Below are positions 9,106 through 17,346 of a stretch of 64,000 nucleotides of DNA, piece after piece. This DNA comes from Actinoallomurus spadix (GTDB lineage Bacteria > Actinomycetota > Actinomycetes > Streptosporangiales > Streptosporangiaceae), in the NCBI RefSeq assembly GCF_024055725.1, contig NZ_JAMXMX010000015.1:116988-180987 (forward strand), written 5' to 3'. Position 1 is the stretch's first letter; each line of letters starts with the position of its first letter. The position numbers and the translations under genes are program-made. The notes beneath the pieces were generated by a model. It did no database searches. It saw only the letters and a program-made list of their open reading frames with translations, and was not told where the DNA came from.

Positions 9106-9702
9106 CTACTGGCCGACCCGGCCGTCGACGCGCTCGCGCAGGAGGTCGGCGTGGCCGTTGTGCCGGGCGTACTCCTCGATCATGTGCACCAGCAGCTCCC
9201 GCAGTGCGATGGGACCGTGGCCGGTGTCGCCGGTGACGCCGAGATCAGGGGCCTCCTCCACGAACCGCTCGGCGAACGCCACCTCGTCCCGCCAGGTTCG
9301 CCACGCCTCCGCGACGACCTCCGGGTCCGGGACCGCGCCGTTGAAGGCGCCGTCGCGGTCCGCCTCGGACCGGTAGTGCGGCGGCGCGTCCTGCCCGGCC
9401 ATCACCCGCCGGAACCAGCTCCGCTCGACGTCCGCCAGGTGACGCACCAGGCCCAGCAGCGACAGATTCGAGGGCGGCACCGAGCGGCGGGCCAGGTCCG
9501 CGGCGTCGAGACCGGCGCACTTCAGCTCGAGGGTGAGGCGCTGGTCGCGCAGGTAGCCGACGAGCGTGGCGCGCTCTCCCTCGAACGAGCCCTCCGTCCG
9601 GGGATCCTCGTCCGGATGGAGGAACATGTCCGACCACCCGAAACGTCGGGCAGGCCGCTCCCCCGCGTCGTCGTCGGAAGGCTGTTCCGCAAGATTCGTC
9701 AT
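9106..9702 (-). CDS. DinB family protein (DUF664, possible mycothiol-dependent enzyme)
   Basis: 198-residue four-helix DinB/DUF664 protein. After a short polar N-terminus it contains LSLLGLVRHLADVERSWF and later LRELLVHMIEEYARHNGHADLLRE; the three histidines His (RHLAD), His (VHMIEEY) and His (RHNGH) match the metal triad of DinB-like, mycothiol- or bacillithiol-dependent transferases. Length and layout are normal for the family. It stands between genes of other function and gives no operon clue. Mycothiol S-transferase activity is family inference only. Confidence 0.8.
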   Translation of the reverse strand: MTNLAEQPSDDDAGERPARRFGWSDMFLHPDEDPRTEGSFEGERATLVGYLRDQRLTLELKCAGLDAADLARRSVPPSNLSLLGLVRHLADVERSWFRRVMAGQDAPPHYRSEADRDGAFNGAVPDPEVVAEAWRTWRDEVAFAERFVEEAPDLGVTGDTGHGPIALRELLVHMIEEYARHNGHADLLRERVDGRVGQ

Positions 9703-9778
9703 ACTCCGAGGATTCCGGATCGGTGTCCGGCCCGCGACTCCTTTGCCGACCGGACGGAGCGCGGTCCGCGACCGGCCG

Positions 9779-10660
9779 TCACTCCGCCAGGCCGGACCAG
9801 GGGTCGCGGGCGGGGGCGGCGGCGCGCCCCTCGGGGCAGTGCCGCGCGTAGTCGCACCAGGCGCAGAGCGCGCCGGGACGGGGCGGGAACCGCTCGTCGA
9901 AGGGCGCGTGACGGCGCTCCGGCGGCAGGATCCGGGCGTCGACCGGCCGCGCGTGCGCGCGGTACCACTCGTCCGCCTCGCCGCACTCCTCGGCGATCTG
10001 CTCGGCGCGGCGGAGGTGCCGGTCGAGGGAGTCGTCGGTGTGCTCCCATACCGCGACCTCGCCGGTCGGCAGATGGTGGAGTTCGACGAGGCGGCACCGG
10101 GTCCGCATCATCCGGTGGGCCGAGGCGGCGTACAGCGCGAGCGCCAGAGAGGCGCGGGCGTCGTCGGAGGTGAGCGGCCGGCGACCGGTCTTGTAGTCGA
10201 CGACCACGAGTTCGTCACCGCGCCGGTCCAGCCGGTCCACCCGCCCCTGGACGGTGATCAGATGCGTCTTCATCGAGACCGTGCGCTCGACGCCGACCGG
10301 CTCGTCCGCCGGGTCGAGCCCGGCGGTGTAGCGCAGGACCATCTCCCGCGCGCGGTGGCGCCACTCGGTGGACTGCGTGTCGTCCCGGAAGCCGTCGGTC
10401 AGCCAGCCCCGGTCGAGCAGCCGGCCGGCCGCCTCGACGGTGCGTTCCTCGACGGGCAGCCGCCACCAGCCGGCCAGGGCGTTGTGGACGCTGGCCCCGA
10501 CGCTGTTGTGCGCCCACGGCGGACCCTTGTCCGGCCGGGGCCGGTCGAGGTAGGTCATCCGGTACCGGCGTGGGCAGTCCAGCCAGGTGTTCAGCCGGGA
10601 GGGCGTGCAGGGGTAGAGCCGCCTCGGCATCCCCTCGAACCCGAGTTGCTCGGCCGCCAT
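9779..10660 (-). CDS. RecB-type PD-(D/E)XK nuclease with predicted Fe-S staple
   Basis: 293-residue stand-alone nuclease of the RecB/Cas4/AddB superfamily. SRLNTWLDCPRRYRMTYL near the N-terminus supplies the first Cys and the family RY motif; the catalytic core shows GRVDRLDRR, then VVVDYKTGR (Asp and Lys of PD-DxK), and GALCAWCDYARHCPEG near the C-terminus supplies CxxCx5C. One distal plus three C-terminal Cys is the pattern of an iron-sulfur staple. There is no helicase domain. It starts 4 nt after the stop of the metallo-beta-lactamase-fold gene and is surely cotranscribed with it. A role in DNA repair is inferred. Confidence 0.85.
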   Translation of the reverse strand: MAAEQLGFEGMPRRLYPCTPSRLNTWLDCPRRYRMTYLDRPRPDKGPPWAHNSVGASVHNALAGWWRLPVEERTVEAAGRLLDRGWLTDGFRDDTQSTEWRHRAREMVLRYTAGLDPADEPVGVERTVSMKTHLITVQGRVDRLDRRGDELVVVDYKTGRRPLTSDDARASLALALYAASAHRMMRTRCRLVELHHLPTGEVAVWEHTDDSLDRHLRRAEQIAEECGEADEWYRAHARPVDARILPPERRHAPFDERFPPRPGALCAWCDYARHCPEGRAAAPARDPWSGLAE

Positions 10661-10664
10661 CGCG

Positions 10665-11360
10665 TCAGTCCTCGGAGCTCGGCTCCTGCGCGAGCGCGAA
10701 CCAGCTCTCCCACTGGGCGTCCTCGTCGCCGACGGTGGTCTCCTCGCCCTGGCCGGGCAGCACCCGCGTGTCCTTGGGCAGCGGGCCGAGCAGCGACCCG
10801 ATGGAGTTCAGCTGGTCCTGCAGGTCGTGGTACTCGTCGCCGACCCGGCCCGGCCGCCCCTTGTGCAGGGTGTCGCCGGAGAACAGCACGCCGAGCTGCT
10901 CGCTGTAGAGGCAGATGCTGCCGGGCGTGTGCCCGGGCGTGTGCATGACCTCCAGCTGCGCGCCGCCGATCTCGAAGACGCCGCCGTCCTCGATGTCGAT
11001 GTCCGGCGTGAGGTCCTTCATGAACTCCGAGTCCTCGTCCTTCTTGGCGAGGGCGCGGAAGTACTGACGCCACAGCAGCCGGTCCCGCGAGTGCAGCCCG
11101 ATCGGCGCCGGGTCGTCCTCGTCGGCCTCGGCGATCTCCAGGACCGCGCCGAGGTGGTGATCGCGGCCGTCGGTGCAGATGACGGCCATCACCTCACGCT
11201 CGCCGATCTCCTTGAGGATCGCCTCGGGGTCGTTGGCGGGATCGATCACGATCACCGCGTCGTCGTCCCCGACGATGTAGGTGTTGCTCTCGATGTCGTA
11301 CTCGGTGTCGTCGACCGTGACCTTGCCCGACGTCACCACTTTGTCGATACGCGCGTCCAC
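10665..11360 (-). CDS. Metallo-beta-lactamase-fold protein with degraded metal site
   Basis: 231-residue MBL-fold protein resembling the common actinobacterial hydrolases of this type. The fold markers are intact: IDPANDPEAIL, HTPGHTPGS (His140, His144) and FSGDTLHKG (Asp163). The main zinc motif THxHxDH, however, reads TDGRDHH: His64 is Asp, His66 is Arg and Asp68 is His, with only His69 retained, and the late GHG is GQG (Gln204). At least three metal ligands are therefore substituted, so classic dinuclear hydrolysis is doubtful. It is first gene of a pair with the RecB-type nuclease (4-nt gap). Confidence 0.8.
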   Translation of the reverse strand: MDARIDKVVTSGKVTVDDTEYDIESNTYIVGDDDAVIVIDPANDPEAILKEIGEREVMAVICTDGRDHHLGAVLEIAEADEDDPAPIGLHSRDRLLWRQYFRALAKKDEDSEFMKDLTPDIDIEDGGVFEIGGAQLEVMHTPGHTPGSICLYSEQLGVLFSGDTLHKGRPGRVGDEYHDLQDQLNSIGSLLGPLPKDTRVLPGQGEETTVGDEDAQWESWFALAQEPSSED

Positions 11361-11550
11361 ATTGGAACCTTACCGACTTCCCACGCCTGACGCGCAGCAT
11401 GCGGGCCCATCCGGTCGCCGGGACCACCACCGGACCAGGCCGGTGGGACGAGAACGGCGAAACACGCGTGAAACAGGCCTGTCCTACCCTCCCGACCGGA
11501 CATACGCCGCGAAGGAGCCGATCTGTGTACGTTTCAGCCGAGGACCGCTG

Positions 11551-12168
11551 ATGGGCGAGGTGATCTGGCTCGGCGTGCTGCTCGGCGTCGGCGCGGCCCT
11601 GTCCGTCGGCCCCATCTTCGTCACCATCCTGAACGAGGCCGCCACCCGCGGCTTCGGCGCCGCGTTCCGCGTGATCCTCGGCTCCGCGACCGCCGACGTC
11701 GTCCTGCTGCTACCGGCGCTGGCCTTCGCCTGGGTCATCGCGGCCGTCGCCCGGGCCGCCTTCTGGGTGGGCCTCGCCGGCGCGGCCTTCTTCCTCTGGC
11801 TGGCCATCGGCGCCGTACGGGACGCCGTACGCCTGTGGCGTGCGGAGACGGCCCCGCGCGCCGGGGGATGGGCGTTCTGGAAGGGCGTGGCCGGCAACCT
11901 CGCCAACCCGCTGACGTGGACGTTCTGGCTCGCCACCGGTACGCCCGCGATGCTCCGCGCCGAGCATCTCGCCGGCCCGGCCGGCCTGGGCGCCTTCACC
12001 GTGACCTGGTTCGTGGTCGCCTCCGGCCTGGAGGCGGTCATCGCCCTGGTGGTGGCCCGCTCCGGCCGTCGCATCGGCCACCGGGGGCAGGGCGCCTTCA
12101 CCGCCCTGTCCGGCGTCGTCTTCGTGGCCCTGGCCGGCCTGATGCTGGCCCGCTCCGCCGCCCTCTGA
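11551..12168 (+). CDS. LysE family translocator
   Basis: 205-residue membrane protein of the LysE/RhtB export family. The N-terminal GVGAALSVGPIFVTILNEAATRGFGAA matches the family signature (GPxxxxxxxxAxxxG), and six hydrophobic segments are visible, including a WKGVAGNLANPLTWTFWLA segment (NP motif in the middle of the protein). Exports amino acids or related small molecules by proton antiport in characterised members; the substrate here is unknown. The ATG was chosen because GAGG lies 8 nt upstream and the upstream extension lacks membrane or family features. Confidence 0.85.
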   Translation: MGEVIWLGVLLGVGAALSVGPIFVTILNEAATRGFGAAFRVILGSATADVVLLLPALAFAWVIAAVARAAFWVGLAGAAFFLWLAIGAVRDAVRLWRAETAPRAGGWAFWKGVAGNLANPLTWTFWLATGTPAMLRAEHLAGPAGLGAFTVTWFVVASGLEAVIALVVARSGRRIGHRGQGAFTALSGVVFVALAGLMLARSAAL

Positions 12169-12173
12169 GCCGT

Positions 12174-12191
12174 GGCGGCGGTTTCGCCGCC
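12174..12191 (+). terminator. Hairpin after LysE-family gene
   Basis: GGCGGCG-GTTT-CGCCGCC begins 6 nt after the stop codon. No T-tract follows, so it may be a weak or Rho-assisted terminator between convergent genes. Confidence 0.45.
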
Positions 12192-12288
12192 GTCATGGCC
12201 ACGTTGCCGCCGGTGTTGACGGGACGATGACCGATTCGCCGGGCCTGTTACGGCAACGCCGACGTCAAGGTGCTCGAATGCGCGGAAT

Positions 12289-13158
12289 TCAGCCGGCCGG
12301 GGCGCGGTCCGGTCTGGCGCCGGTGGCCTGGGACAGGAGGGCCTCGTAGGACTCGGGGGCCGTCGTCTCCGCGCCGAGACGGTGGCCGGTGAGGGCGCCG
12401 TGGTCGTCGCTCGCGCCGGTCGTGACCAGGCCCAGGTCGGCCGCGAGTCCGCGCAGGTGGGCGCGGTCGGCCGCGGTGTGGTCCGGGTGGTCGGTCTCGA
12501 CGCCGGCGAGGCCCGCGCCGGCGAGTCGCGCGATCTCCTCGTCGGTGAACACGTAACCGCGCCGGGACGCGCGGGGATGGGCGAGCACGGGTACGCCCCC
12601 GGCCGCGCGGACCAGCCCCACCGCGACGACGGCGTCCAGGGCGTACCGGTCGACGTACGCGCGGCCGCCCGCGCCGATCCACTCCGGTGTGAACGCCGCT
12701 TCCACGCTCGTCACCACTCCGGCCTCGACCATGGCGCGGGCGATGTGCGGCCGGCCGGGGACGGACTCTCCGGTGATCCGCTGGACCGCCTCCCACGTGA
12801 CGGGCGCGCCGAGCCGGCCGAGGCGCTCGACCATGCCGCGCGCCCGGTGGGCACGGTCGTCGCGGATGCGCCGCCGCTCGGCCGCCAGCGCGGGCTCGCC
12901 CGGGTCGAACAGGTACGCCAGCAGGTGGAGGCTGCGGCCGCCGAGGCGGCAGGACAACTCCATGCCGCGGACGAGCGTCATGCCGGGCGGCAGCGCGCGT
13001 ACGGCCTCGGGATGGCCGCCGACGGTGTCGTGGTCGGTCAGGGCCAGGACGCCGACGCCCGCGGCGTGGGCGCGGCGGACGACGTCGGCGGGCGGCTGGG
13101 TGCCGTCCGACACGGAGCTGTGGGAGTGCAGGTCGATGCGCACGGTCCGATCATGCAC
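12289..13158 (-). CDS. PHP domain phosphoesterase (RNase AM / YciV-like)
   Basis: 289-residue PHP-domain enzyme. Metal-binding motifs appear in order: DLHSHSSVSDGT, LTDHDTVGG, GMELS, AHPRASRRG, ETDHPDH and GASDDHG, giving the full set of His/Asp ligands for a trinuclear site. Close relatives include E. coli YciV (5'-3' exoribonuclease RNase AM) and 3',5'-nucleotide phosphatases, so either nuclease or nucleotide phosphatase activity is possible. It overlaps the upstream DUF6758 gene by 8 nt, indicating translational coupling. A GTG five codons later is an alternative start. Confidence 0.85.
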   Translation of the reverse strand: MHDRTVRIDLHSHSSVSDGTQPPADVVRRAHAAGVGVLALTDHDTVGGHPEAVRALPPGMTLVRGMELSCRLGGRSLHLLAYLFDPGEPALAAERRRIRDDRAHRARGMVERLGRLGAPVTWEAVQRITGESVPGRPHIARAMVEAGVVTSVEAAFTPEWIGAGGRAYVDRYALDAVVAVGLVRAAGGVPVLAHPRASRRGYVFTDEEIARLAGAGLAGVETDHPDHTAADRAHLRGLAADLGLVTTGASDDHGALTGHRLGAETTAPESYEALLSQATGARPDRAPAG

Positions 13159-13777
13159 CCAGCCGGGGGCACGCCGCCCCGTACGGCAGGTCGAGGTCGG
13201 CCTCGCGCAGGTCGCTCAGGCGGAGGTCCTCCAGCATCAGCGTGCCGGCCGGGGCGGGCCAGAGCACGGCCCACAGCCAGTTGCCGCGCGCCTCGCCGGC
13301 GAACGCGGCCGTGTCGCTGCCGGGCACGGCCCACAGCGGCAGCGGGTGCCCGTCGATGTGCACCTTGGCGTCGGGCGCCGAGGTCCCGAAGCCGTCTCCG
13401 GGGTCGGGACCGGGCAGCCCGGCGTACGACGCGCCGAGGCCGATACCGGGCTCCTCGGCGATGAGGACGAGGTCGGCGGGACCGCCGACCGGCGACGGGC
13501 CGGACAGGGCGACGGCGACGGCCCGGCCTCCGCTGCGTTCGTCGCCCGCGTCGGCGAAGCCGGTGACGAGCCAGCCGAGCGGCAGTGGCCAGGGCACCCA
13601 CACCGGAACCCGCGCGGTCGCGCGGACGACCTCGAGTCCCTCCGCGCAGGGCCGCCGCGGCGGGCGCAGCGGGCAGACCTCGCCGTGAACCGTGCAGGTC
13701 CAGGCGCTCGACCAGGCGTTCGGCGGGGTCACGGGCCCGCGGCACCGCGGGCAGATGGGCGCGGCCCTCATGATCAA
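13151..13777 (-). CDS. DUF6758 family protein with zinc-ribbon-like N-terminus
   Basis: 208-residue actinobacterial protein of unknown function. CPRC near residue 9 and a later TCTVHGEVCP form a likely zinc-binding knuckle; the rest contains VPVWVPWPLPLGWLVTGFADAGDE and GPADLVLIAEEPGIGLGA, which I recognise from streptomycete homologues next to PHP genes. No signal or membrane helix. Start may be the second Met, two codons in. It is coupled to the downstream PHP gene, so the two products probably work together, perhaps in nucleotide or RNA metabolism. Confidence 0.65.
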   Translation of the reverse strand: MIMRAAPICPRCRGPVTPPNAWSSAWTCTVHGEVCPLRPPRRPCAEGLEVVRATARVPVWVPWPLPLGWLVTGFADAGDERSGGRAVAVALSGPSPVGGPADLVLIAEEPGIGLGASYAGLPGPDPGDGFGTSAPDAKVHIDGHPLPLWAVPGSDTAAFAGEARGNWLWAVLWPAPAGTLMLEDLRLSDLREADLDLPYGAACPRLGA

Positions 13778-13832
13778 TCACGCTCCCGCCGCCCCGAGGG
13801 GGTCAGTCGCGGTTTCCGGGTGTCCTAAAAGA

Positions 13833-14771
13833 CTATTCGGGGGCCTCAAACTTCTTCGCGCGCCGCAGTCCCGCGGCGCGGCCCTTCGCGGCGATCACCA
13901 GGGCCATCTTCCGGGACGCCTCGTCGATCATCTCGTCGCCGAGCATCGCCGCACCCCGGCCCCGCACCCTGGTCGCGTGGTCGTGCGCGTCGAGGATCAG
14001 CTCGGCGTGGTCGTAGTCGTCCTGAGACGGGGAGAAGACCTCGTTGCAGGCCTCGATCTGGGCCGGATGCAGCACCCACTTGCCGTCGAAGCCGAGCGCG
14101 GCGCTGCGCCGCGCAGCCCGCGTGAACGCCGCCACGTCGCGGACGTTGAAGTACGGCCCGTCGATGGCCTGCAGGTCACGGGCCCGGGCGGCGATCAGGA
14201 TGCGCATCAGGATGTGGTGGTACGCGTCGCCCTCGGTATAGCCGGGCGGCTGCTCGCCCACGACCAGCGTCTTCATGTTGAGCGACGCCATGAGGTCGCC
14301 CGGACCGAAGATCAGCGCCTCCAGGCGGGGCGACGCGGCGGCGATCTCGTCGATGTGGGTGAGCCCCCGCGCGTCCTCGATCTGCGCCTCGATCCCGATG
14401 CGGCCCACGGGCAGGCCGGTCGCCCGCTCGATCTGGGTGAGCAGGACGTCCAGCCAGACGACGTCGCCGGGCGAGGTGACCTTCGGCAGCATCAGGCAGT
14501 CCAGGTCCGCGCCCGCGCCCTCCACCACCTCGATCACGTCGCGGTAGGCGAATCCGGTCGTCGCGTCGTTGATCCGCACGACGCGGACCCGGTCGCCCCA
14601 GCCTCCGTCACGCAGGGCCGCCACGGCGTTCGCCCGCGCCTCCGCCTTGGCCGATCGCGCGACGGCGTCCTCCAGGTCGAGGAAGAACTCATCGACCGGC
14701 AGCCCCCGCGCCTTCTCGATGAACCGCGGGTTGCTGGCGGGCACGGCGAGGGTGCTCCGGCGGGCGCGCAT
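13833..14771 (-). CDS. HpcH/HpaI-type CoA ester lyase (CitE / malyl-CoA lyase-like)
   Basis: 312-residue TIM-barrel lyase. Typical of the CitE/Mcl group are RRSTLAVPASNPRFIEKA at the N-terminus, DEFFLDLEDAVA (Mg-binding Glu/Asp), MLPKVTSPGDVV, GIEAQIEDARGLTHIDEIA (Glu ligand) and LIFGPGDLMASL (Asp ligand), with the C-terminal GKWVLHPAQIEACNEVFSPS closing the active site. Expected to cleave or form (S)-citramalyl-, malyl- or beta-methylmalyl-CoA. The ATG giving MRARRSTL has GGGAG 7 nt upstream and fits the family start best. Which acyl-CoA is used cannot be decided here. Confidence 0.85.
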   Translation of the reverse strand: MRARRSTLAVPASNPRFIEKARGLPVDEFFLDLEDAVARSAKAEARANAVAALRDGGWGDRVRVVRINDATTGFAYRDVIEVVEGAGADLDCLMLPKVTSPGDVVWLDVLLTQIERATGLPVGRIGIEAQIEDARGLTHIDEIAAASPRLEALIFGPGDLMASLNMKTLVVGEQPPGYTEGDAYHHILMRILIAARARDLQAIDGPYFNVRDVAAFTRAARRSAALGFDGKWVLHPAQIEACNEVFSPSQDDYDHAELILDAHDHATRVRGRGAAMLGDEMIDEASRKMALVIAAKGRAAGLRRAKKFEAPE

Positions 14772-15110
14772 CGGCATGCTCCCGGATGTTATCGGCCGCC
14801 CACCCGCCGACCGGCAGGCGCTCACCCGCTCCCGCCGGCCCACCGGCCCGCAGCCCCGGAGGCGCTCACCTCCTGCCGCCGGCCCACCGGCCCGGAGGCG
14901 CTCGCCCCTCCCCCCGCCTGGGTCCGGGTTCTGACCGGGTGGCCGACACCGCTCCTGGGGAACGCCTGACCAGGTCTCTCCCGTACCGTCAGAAAGCCGG
15001 GAGGCCCACCGGTTTCACCGGTAGGACACCTCGCCGCCACGGCGATGACGCCGGCCACGGGTTTCCTCCATCCCGCCCCCACCTTCCGGGGAGCGGGATG
15101 GAGAAGGACG
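14772..15110. other. Gene-free stretch with degenerate 36-44 bp repeats
   Basis: No convincing gene. Three imperfect repeats begin at 14816, 14860 and 14896, each starting AGGCGCTC and, in the first two, continuing into a CCGCCGGCCCACCGGCCC block. The rest should hold the divergent promoters of the CitE-like and PhoX-like genes; no clear -35/-10 pair was recognised. Confidence 0.5.
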
Positions 15111-16733
15111 ATGAAGCAGAACGCAAGGCGCGCGGTCACGACCGGGGCGGTCCTCAGCGCCCTCGTGGCGCTCACCGCGGGCGCGGCGAACGCCTCGGGG
15201 GGCGTCGACCGCTGGGCGTCGGTGCCCGCCACCGCCAAGGCGACCGGGGTCACGGCGCCGAACGCGCTCTCGCCCGGCCTGGCGGAGCGCGCCGTCGCGC
15301 AGGGCTCCGACCGGATCGAGAACCCCGCCGGGGACGCGGCGTACTACGGCTACCACGCGGACGGCCCGCTGCTGCCGCAGCCCGGTGCCACGCAGTCCTC
15401 CGGGCACAACGTCGAGGCCACCAAGTCCGAGCCGGACAAGAACACCTACCTGCGGCTCCGTGGCCTGCACGGCGCCGACCCGGCGTACGACTACGGCACG
15501 CACTTCCTGTTCCAGGGGCACGAGCACGGCCCCGGCCAGATCACCCGGATCAACCTGGACGCCGACGCCGCGCACCGCGTGACGCTGCTGGCCACGAAGA
15601 CCACCGACGGCACGGACCTGCCCGCCTTCGACGGGTCGACGTGGAACCCGTTCGCCAAGAAGCTCCTGCTCACCTCCGAGGAGGGCGCGAAGGGCGGCGT
15701 CTGGCAGAGCGACCCCGACGTCGGCGCCAAGGTCCAGGACATCTCGAACCTCCTCGGGCGCGGCGGGTACGAGGGCATCCAGACCGACTCGGCGGGGAAC
15801 CTGTGGATCGTCGAGGACGCCGGTGGCGCGACCCCCTCGGGGACCTCCGCCAAGCTGCCCAACAGCTTCGTCTACCGGTTCGTGCCCAGGGACAAGGGCG
15901 ACCTGGCCAAGGGCGGCACGCTGCAGGCCCTGCAGGTGATCTCCCGGCGCAACGGGCAGCCGATCGGCTTCACGCCCGTCGACGCGGCGCACCCGGCCGG
16001 CGCGGTGTTCTCCGACGACACCAAGGACCTGCACACGTACGGCACCGTCTTCGAGACCCGCTGGGTGACGCTCCACCAGGGTGACGCCTCGAGCACGCCG
16101 TTCGACGCGAACGCCCTGGCCAAGGCGGCGAAGGCGACACCGTTCAAGCGGCCGGAGAACGGCGTGTTCCGCCCGGGCGCCGACTTCCGTGAGTTCTTCT
16201 TCAGCGAGACCGGTGACACGAACGCGACGAGCAAGGCCAACGGCGCGTACGGCGGCTGGGGCGGGATCTACCGGCTCACCCAGACCGACCCGGCCGCCGA
16301 CCACGGCAAACTGACGATCTTCTACAACGGCGACCAGGAGCACACCGGGCTGGACAACATCGCGTTCGTCGACCGGGACCACGTCGCCGTGGTCGAGGAC
16401 GCCGGTGACACGCTGCACTCCCAGCGCGGAGCGTTCGACTCGGCCTACCTGTTCGACCTGAACACCGACTACGCCAAGGGCCGGCAGCCCGTACGGTTCC
16501 TGGCGGAGGGCCGCGACCCGTCGGCGACGATCGACTCGGCCTGGTCGGCGCTGGGCAACGGGTTCCAGAACGACGGCGACAACGAGATCACCGGGATCCA
16601 CGTCTCCGACGGCGACCCGACCGTCGCCGGGCTCCTCGGGGAGAAGAGGCCCCGCCCGTTCCACGGCGACTGGCGGATCTTCTGGACCCAGCAGCACGGC
16701 GACAACACCACCTGGGAGATCACTCAGGACTAG
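15111..16733 (+). CDS. Secreted PhoX-like protein (DUF839)
   Basis: 540-residue exported protein of the DUF839/PhoX alkaline phosphatase group. The N-terminus MKQNARRAVTTGAVLSALV then LTAGAANA is a signal peptide with twin Arg, possibly Tat-dependent, as PhoX proteins usually are. Family-like segments include HFLFQGHEHGPGQITRI, WNPFAKKLLLTSEEG, YEGIQTDSAGNLWIVEDAGG and GLDNIAFVDRDHVAVVEDAGD, the acid-rich loops that bind Ca and Fe in PhoX. Enzymatic activity is inferred. The ATG has AAGGA just upstream and opens the signal peptide. A 13-bp hairpin follows the stop. Confidence 0.8.
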   Translation: MKQNARRAVTTGAVLSALVALTAGAANASGGVDRWASVPATAKATGVTAPNALSPGLAERAVAQGSDRIENPAGDAAYYGYHADGPLLPQPGATQSSGHNVEATKSEPDKNTYLRLRGLHGADPAYDYGTHFLFQGHEHGPGQITRINLDADAAHRVTLLATKTTDGTDLPAFDGSTWNPFAKKLLLTSEEGAKGGVWQSDPDVGAKVQDISNLLGRGGYEGIQTDSAGNLWIVEDAGGATPSGTSAKLPNSFVYRFVPRDKGDLAKGGTLQALQVISRRNGQPIGFTPVDAAHPAGAVFSDDTKDLHTYGTVFETRWVTLHQGDASSTPFDANALAKAAKATPFKRPENGVFRPGADFREFFFSETGDTNATSKANGAYGGWGGIYRLTQTDPAADHGKLTIFYNGDQEHTGLDNIAFVDRDHVAVVEDAGDTLHSQRGAFDSAYLFDLNTDYAKGRQPVRFLAEGRDPSATIDSAWSALGNGFQNDGDNEITGIHVSDGDPTVAGLLGEKRPRPFHGDWRIFWTQQHGDNTTWEITQD

Positions 16734-16752
16734 TCCGCGGCGGAGCGCAGGG

Positions 16753-16782
16753 CGCGGGACCCGCCGGACGGCGGGTCCCGCG
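16753..16782. terminator. 13-bp GC hairpin
   Basis: CGCGGGACCCGCC and GGCGGGTCCCGCG are perfect complements around a GGAC loop, 20 nt downstream of the PhoX-like gene and before the next start. No T-tract. Confidence 0.6.
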
Positions 16783-16812
16783 TCGCGTGCCCGCCGTGAA
16801 AAGGTGGGGTTC

Positions 16813-17325
16813 ATGAGCGATCCCACCACCGCGCTCGTCGAAGAGGCCACCCGGCGGTCGGGGCTGATCTGGCTGGCCCTGCCCGACCTTCCCCAGCCGC
16901 GCGCCGCCTGGCACCTCTGGCACGACGGGGCCGCTTACGTCGTGACCGGCGGCATCGAACAGCCGCTGCCGGGCCTGCCGGAGGCCGAGCGCGTCACCGT
17001 CACGGTCCGCAGCAAGGACAAGGGGGGCCGCATCGTCTCCTGGGTCGCCGCGGTGAGCGAGGCCAAGCCGCACTCGGAGGAGTGGGAGGCGGTGGTCCCG
17101 CTGCTGGCCAAGGAGCGCCTGAACGCCCCCGACGGCGAGGCGCAGACCGAACGCTGGGCGGACGAGGCGTACGTCATGCGGCTGACGCCGACCGGCGAGG
17201 TCGTCGAGGCGCCCGGGGAGATGCCCGCCGACTACGCCGCCGTACGCCCCGTGCCCAGCCCCGCGACCTCCGCCGGCCGGCCGCCGTTCATGGTCGGCGG
17301 CCGGCGCCGCCCCTCCGACCGCTGA
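16813..17325 (+). CDS. Conserved hypothetical protein, possible FMN-binding split-barrel
   Basis: 170-residue soluble protein not recognised with certainty. The N-terminal LVEEATRRSGLIWLALPD, HLWHDGAAYVVTGG and a following strand VTVTVRSKDKGGRIVSWVAAV resemble the beta-barrel order of pyridoxamine-phosphate-oxidase-like proteins, a tentative match. The C-terminal 30 residues are Pro/Arg-rich and probably disordered. AAGGTGGGG lies just upstream of the ATG. No operon partner: the next gene is convergent. Confidence 0.6.
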   Translation: MSDPTTALVEEATRRSGLIWLALPDLPQPRAAWHLWHDGAAYVVTGGIEQPLPGLPEAERVTVTVRSKDKGGRIVSWVAAVSEAKPHSEEWEAVVPLLAKERLNAPDGEAQTERWADEAYVMRLTPTGEVVEAPGEMPADYAAVRPVPSPATSAGRPPFMVGGRRRPSDR

Positions 17326-17346
17326 CGCCGTCCTCCGGGCGGGACG

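Noticed and set aside
9779..11360. Cas4-containing or other defence system
   Set aside because: The nuclease lacks cas neighbours or any helicase or toxin partner; the pair with the MBL-fold protein looks like a housekeeping unit.
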